DNA of 22,006 nucleotides from CAYFUL01 sp964346375 (GTDB lineage Bacteria > Bacillota > Clostridia > Tissierellales > Peptoniphilaceae). The stretch spans positions 1 to 22,006 of the forward strand of contig CAYFUL010000023.1 in assembly GCA_964346375.1 (NCBI GenBank). Direction: 5' to 3'. This document shows, piece by piece, positions 21,915 through 22,006 of this stretch (position 1 is the first letter of the stretch; every line of letters starts with the position of its first letter). Made by a program: the position numbers and the translations under genes. The notes below the pieces were generated by a model. The model was not told the origin of the DNA. It did not search any database and worked only from the letters and a program-made list of their open reading frames with translations.

Positions 21915-22006
21915 CAACCCCTTACTCACAATAAGTAAAATTATCTATTAGTCTTGCCTTATAAAGTATTTTTTATCTTGTTAATTTTTAGCCAGTTTGT
22001 TCAATC

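Noticed and set aside
21752..21934. 60-codon frame after the permease
   Set aside because: It overlaps the permease end, runs through the hairpin and the GC-rich inverted repeat, and has no ribosome-binding site.
1..22006. CRISPR array, phage genes, IS transposase, rRNA or tRNA genes, toxin-antitoxin pairs
   Set aside because: No regularly spaced direct repeats, transposase or phage-type proteins, rRNA sequence, tRNA cloverleaf or small paired toxin-antitoxin frames were seen anywhere in the window.

Overview
The window is about 22 kb of AT-rich, gene-dense chromosome from a low-GC Bacillota. AGA and TTA/CTT codons dominate, ribosome-binding sites are strong AGGAGG types, promoters are sigma-A-like with 17-bp spacers, and terminators are intrinsic. 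The gene set (class A PBP, BioY, type III pantothenate kinase, the dusB-greA-lysS order, NrdR, FtsZ, DUF4349 and DUF169 proteins) fits an anaerobic clostridial or Tissierellia-type organism such as a Peptoniphilaceae member. That placement is an inference; no rRNA is present to confirm it.

Layout. 1-4004 is on the minus strand: a Na+/alanine-type symporter cut by the window edge, a class A penicillin-binding protein, and a biotin transporter gene bioY that carries an apparent one-base frameshift. 4005-4189 is a divergent promoter region with a possible BirA operator. 4190-8420 is on the plus strand: coaX, dusB, greA and lysS. The LysRS carries an extra C-terminal MetRS-type tRNA-binding domain. 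A bidirectional terminator separates lysS from a convergent DUF4349 lipoprotein gene (8457-9371). A DUF169 gene (9609-10280) is followed by a row of hairpins ending in a strong terminator (a possible small RNA). Then come ftsZ, nrdR, rarA, asnS and leuS (10513-17287). asnS has a consensus promoter buried in the end of rarA, and none of the three aminoacyl-tRNA synthetase genes has a T-box leader.

17288-17774 is a 487-bp gene-free stretch with two similar terminators on either side of a GC-rich palindromic element. 17775-21771 is a three-gene operon for a MacAB/YknXYZ-like exporter: an adaptor with an unusually long helical region, an ATPase and a permease. The last 235 bases hold a hairpin and a second GC-rich inverted repeat but no gene.

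Most genes are core housekeeping: translation, cell division, cell wall, CoA synthesis and replication-fork maintenance. I see no CRISPR array, phage, IS transposase, defence island or biosynthetic cluster. The best leads are the LysRS fusion, the bioY frameshift with its possible operator, the hairpin-rich RNA candidate, the interspersed palindromes and the long-stalk adaptor.
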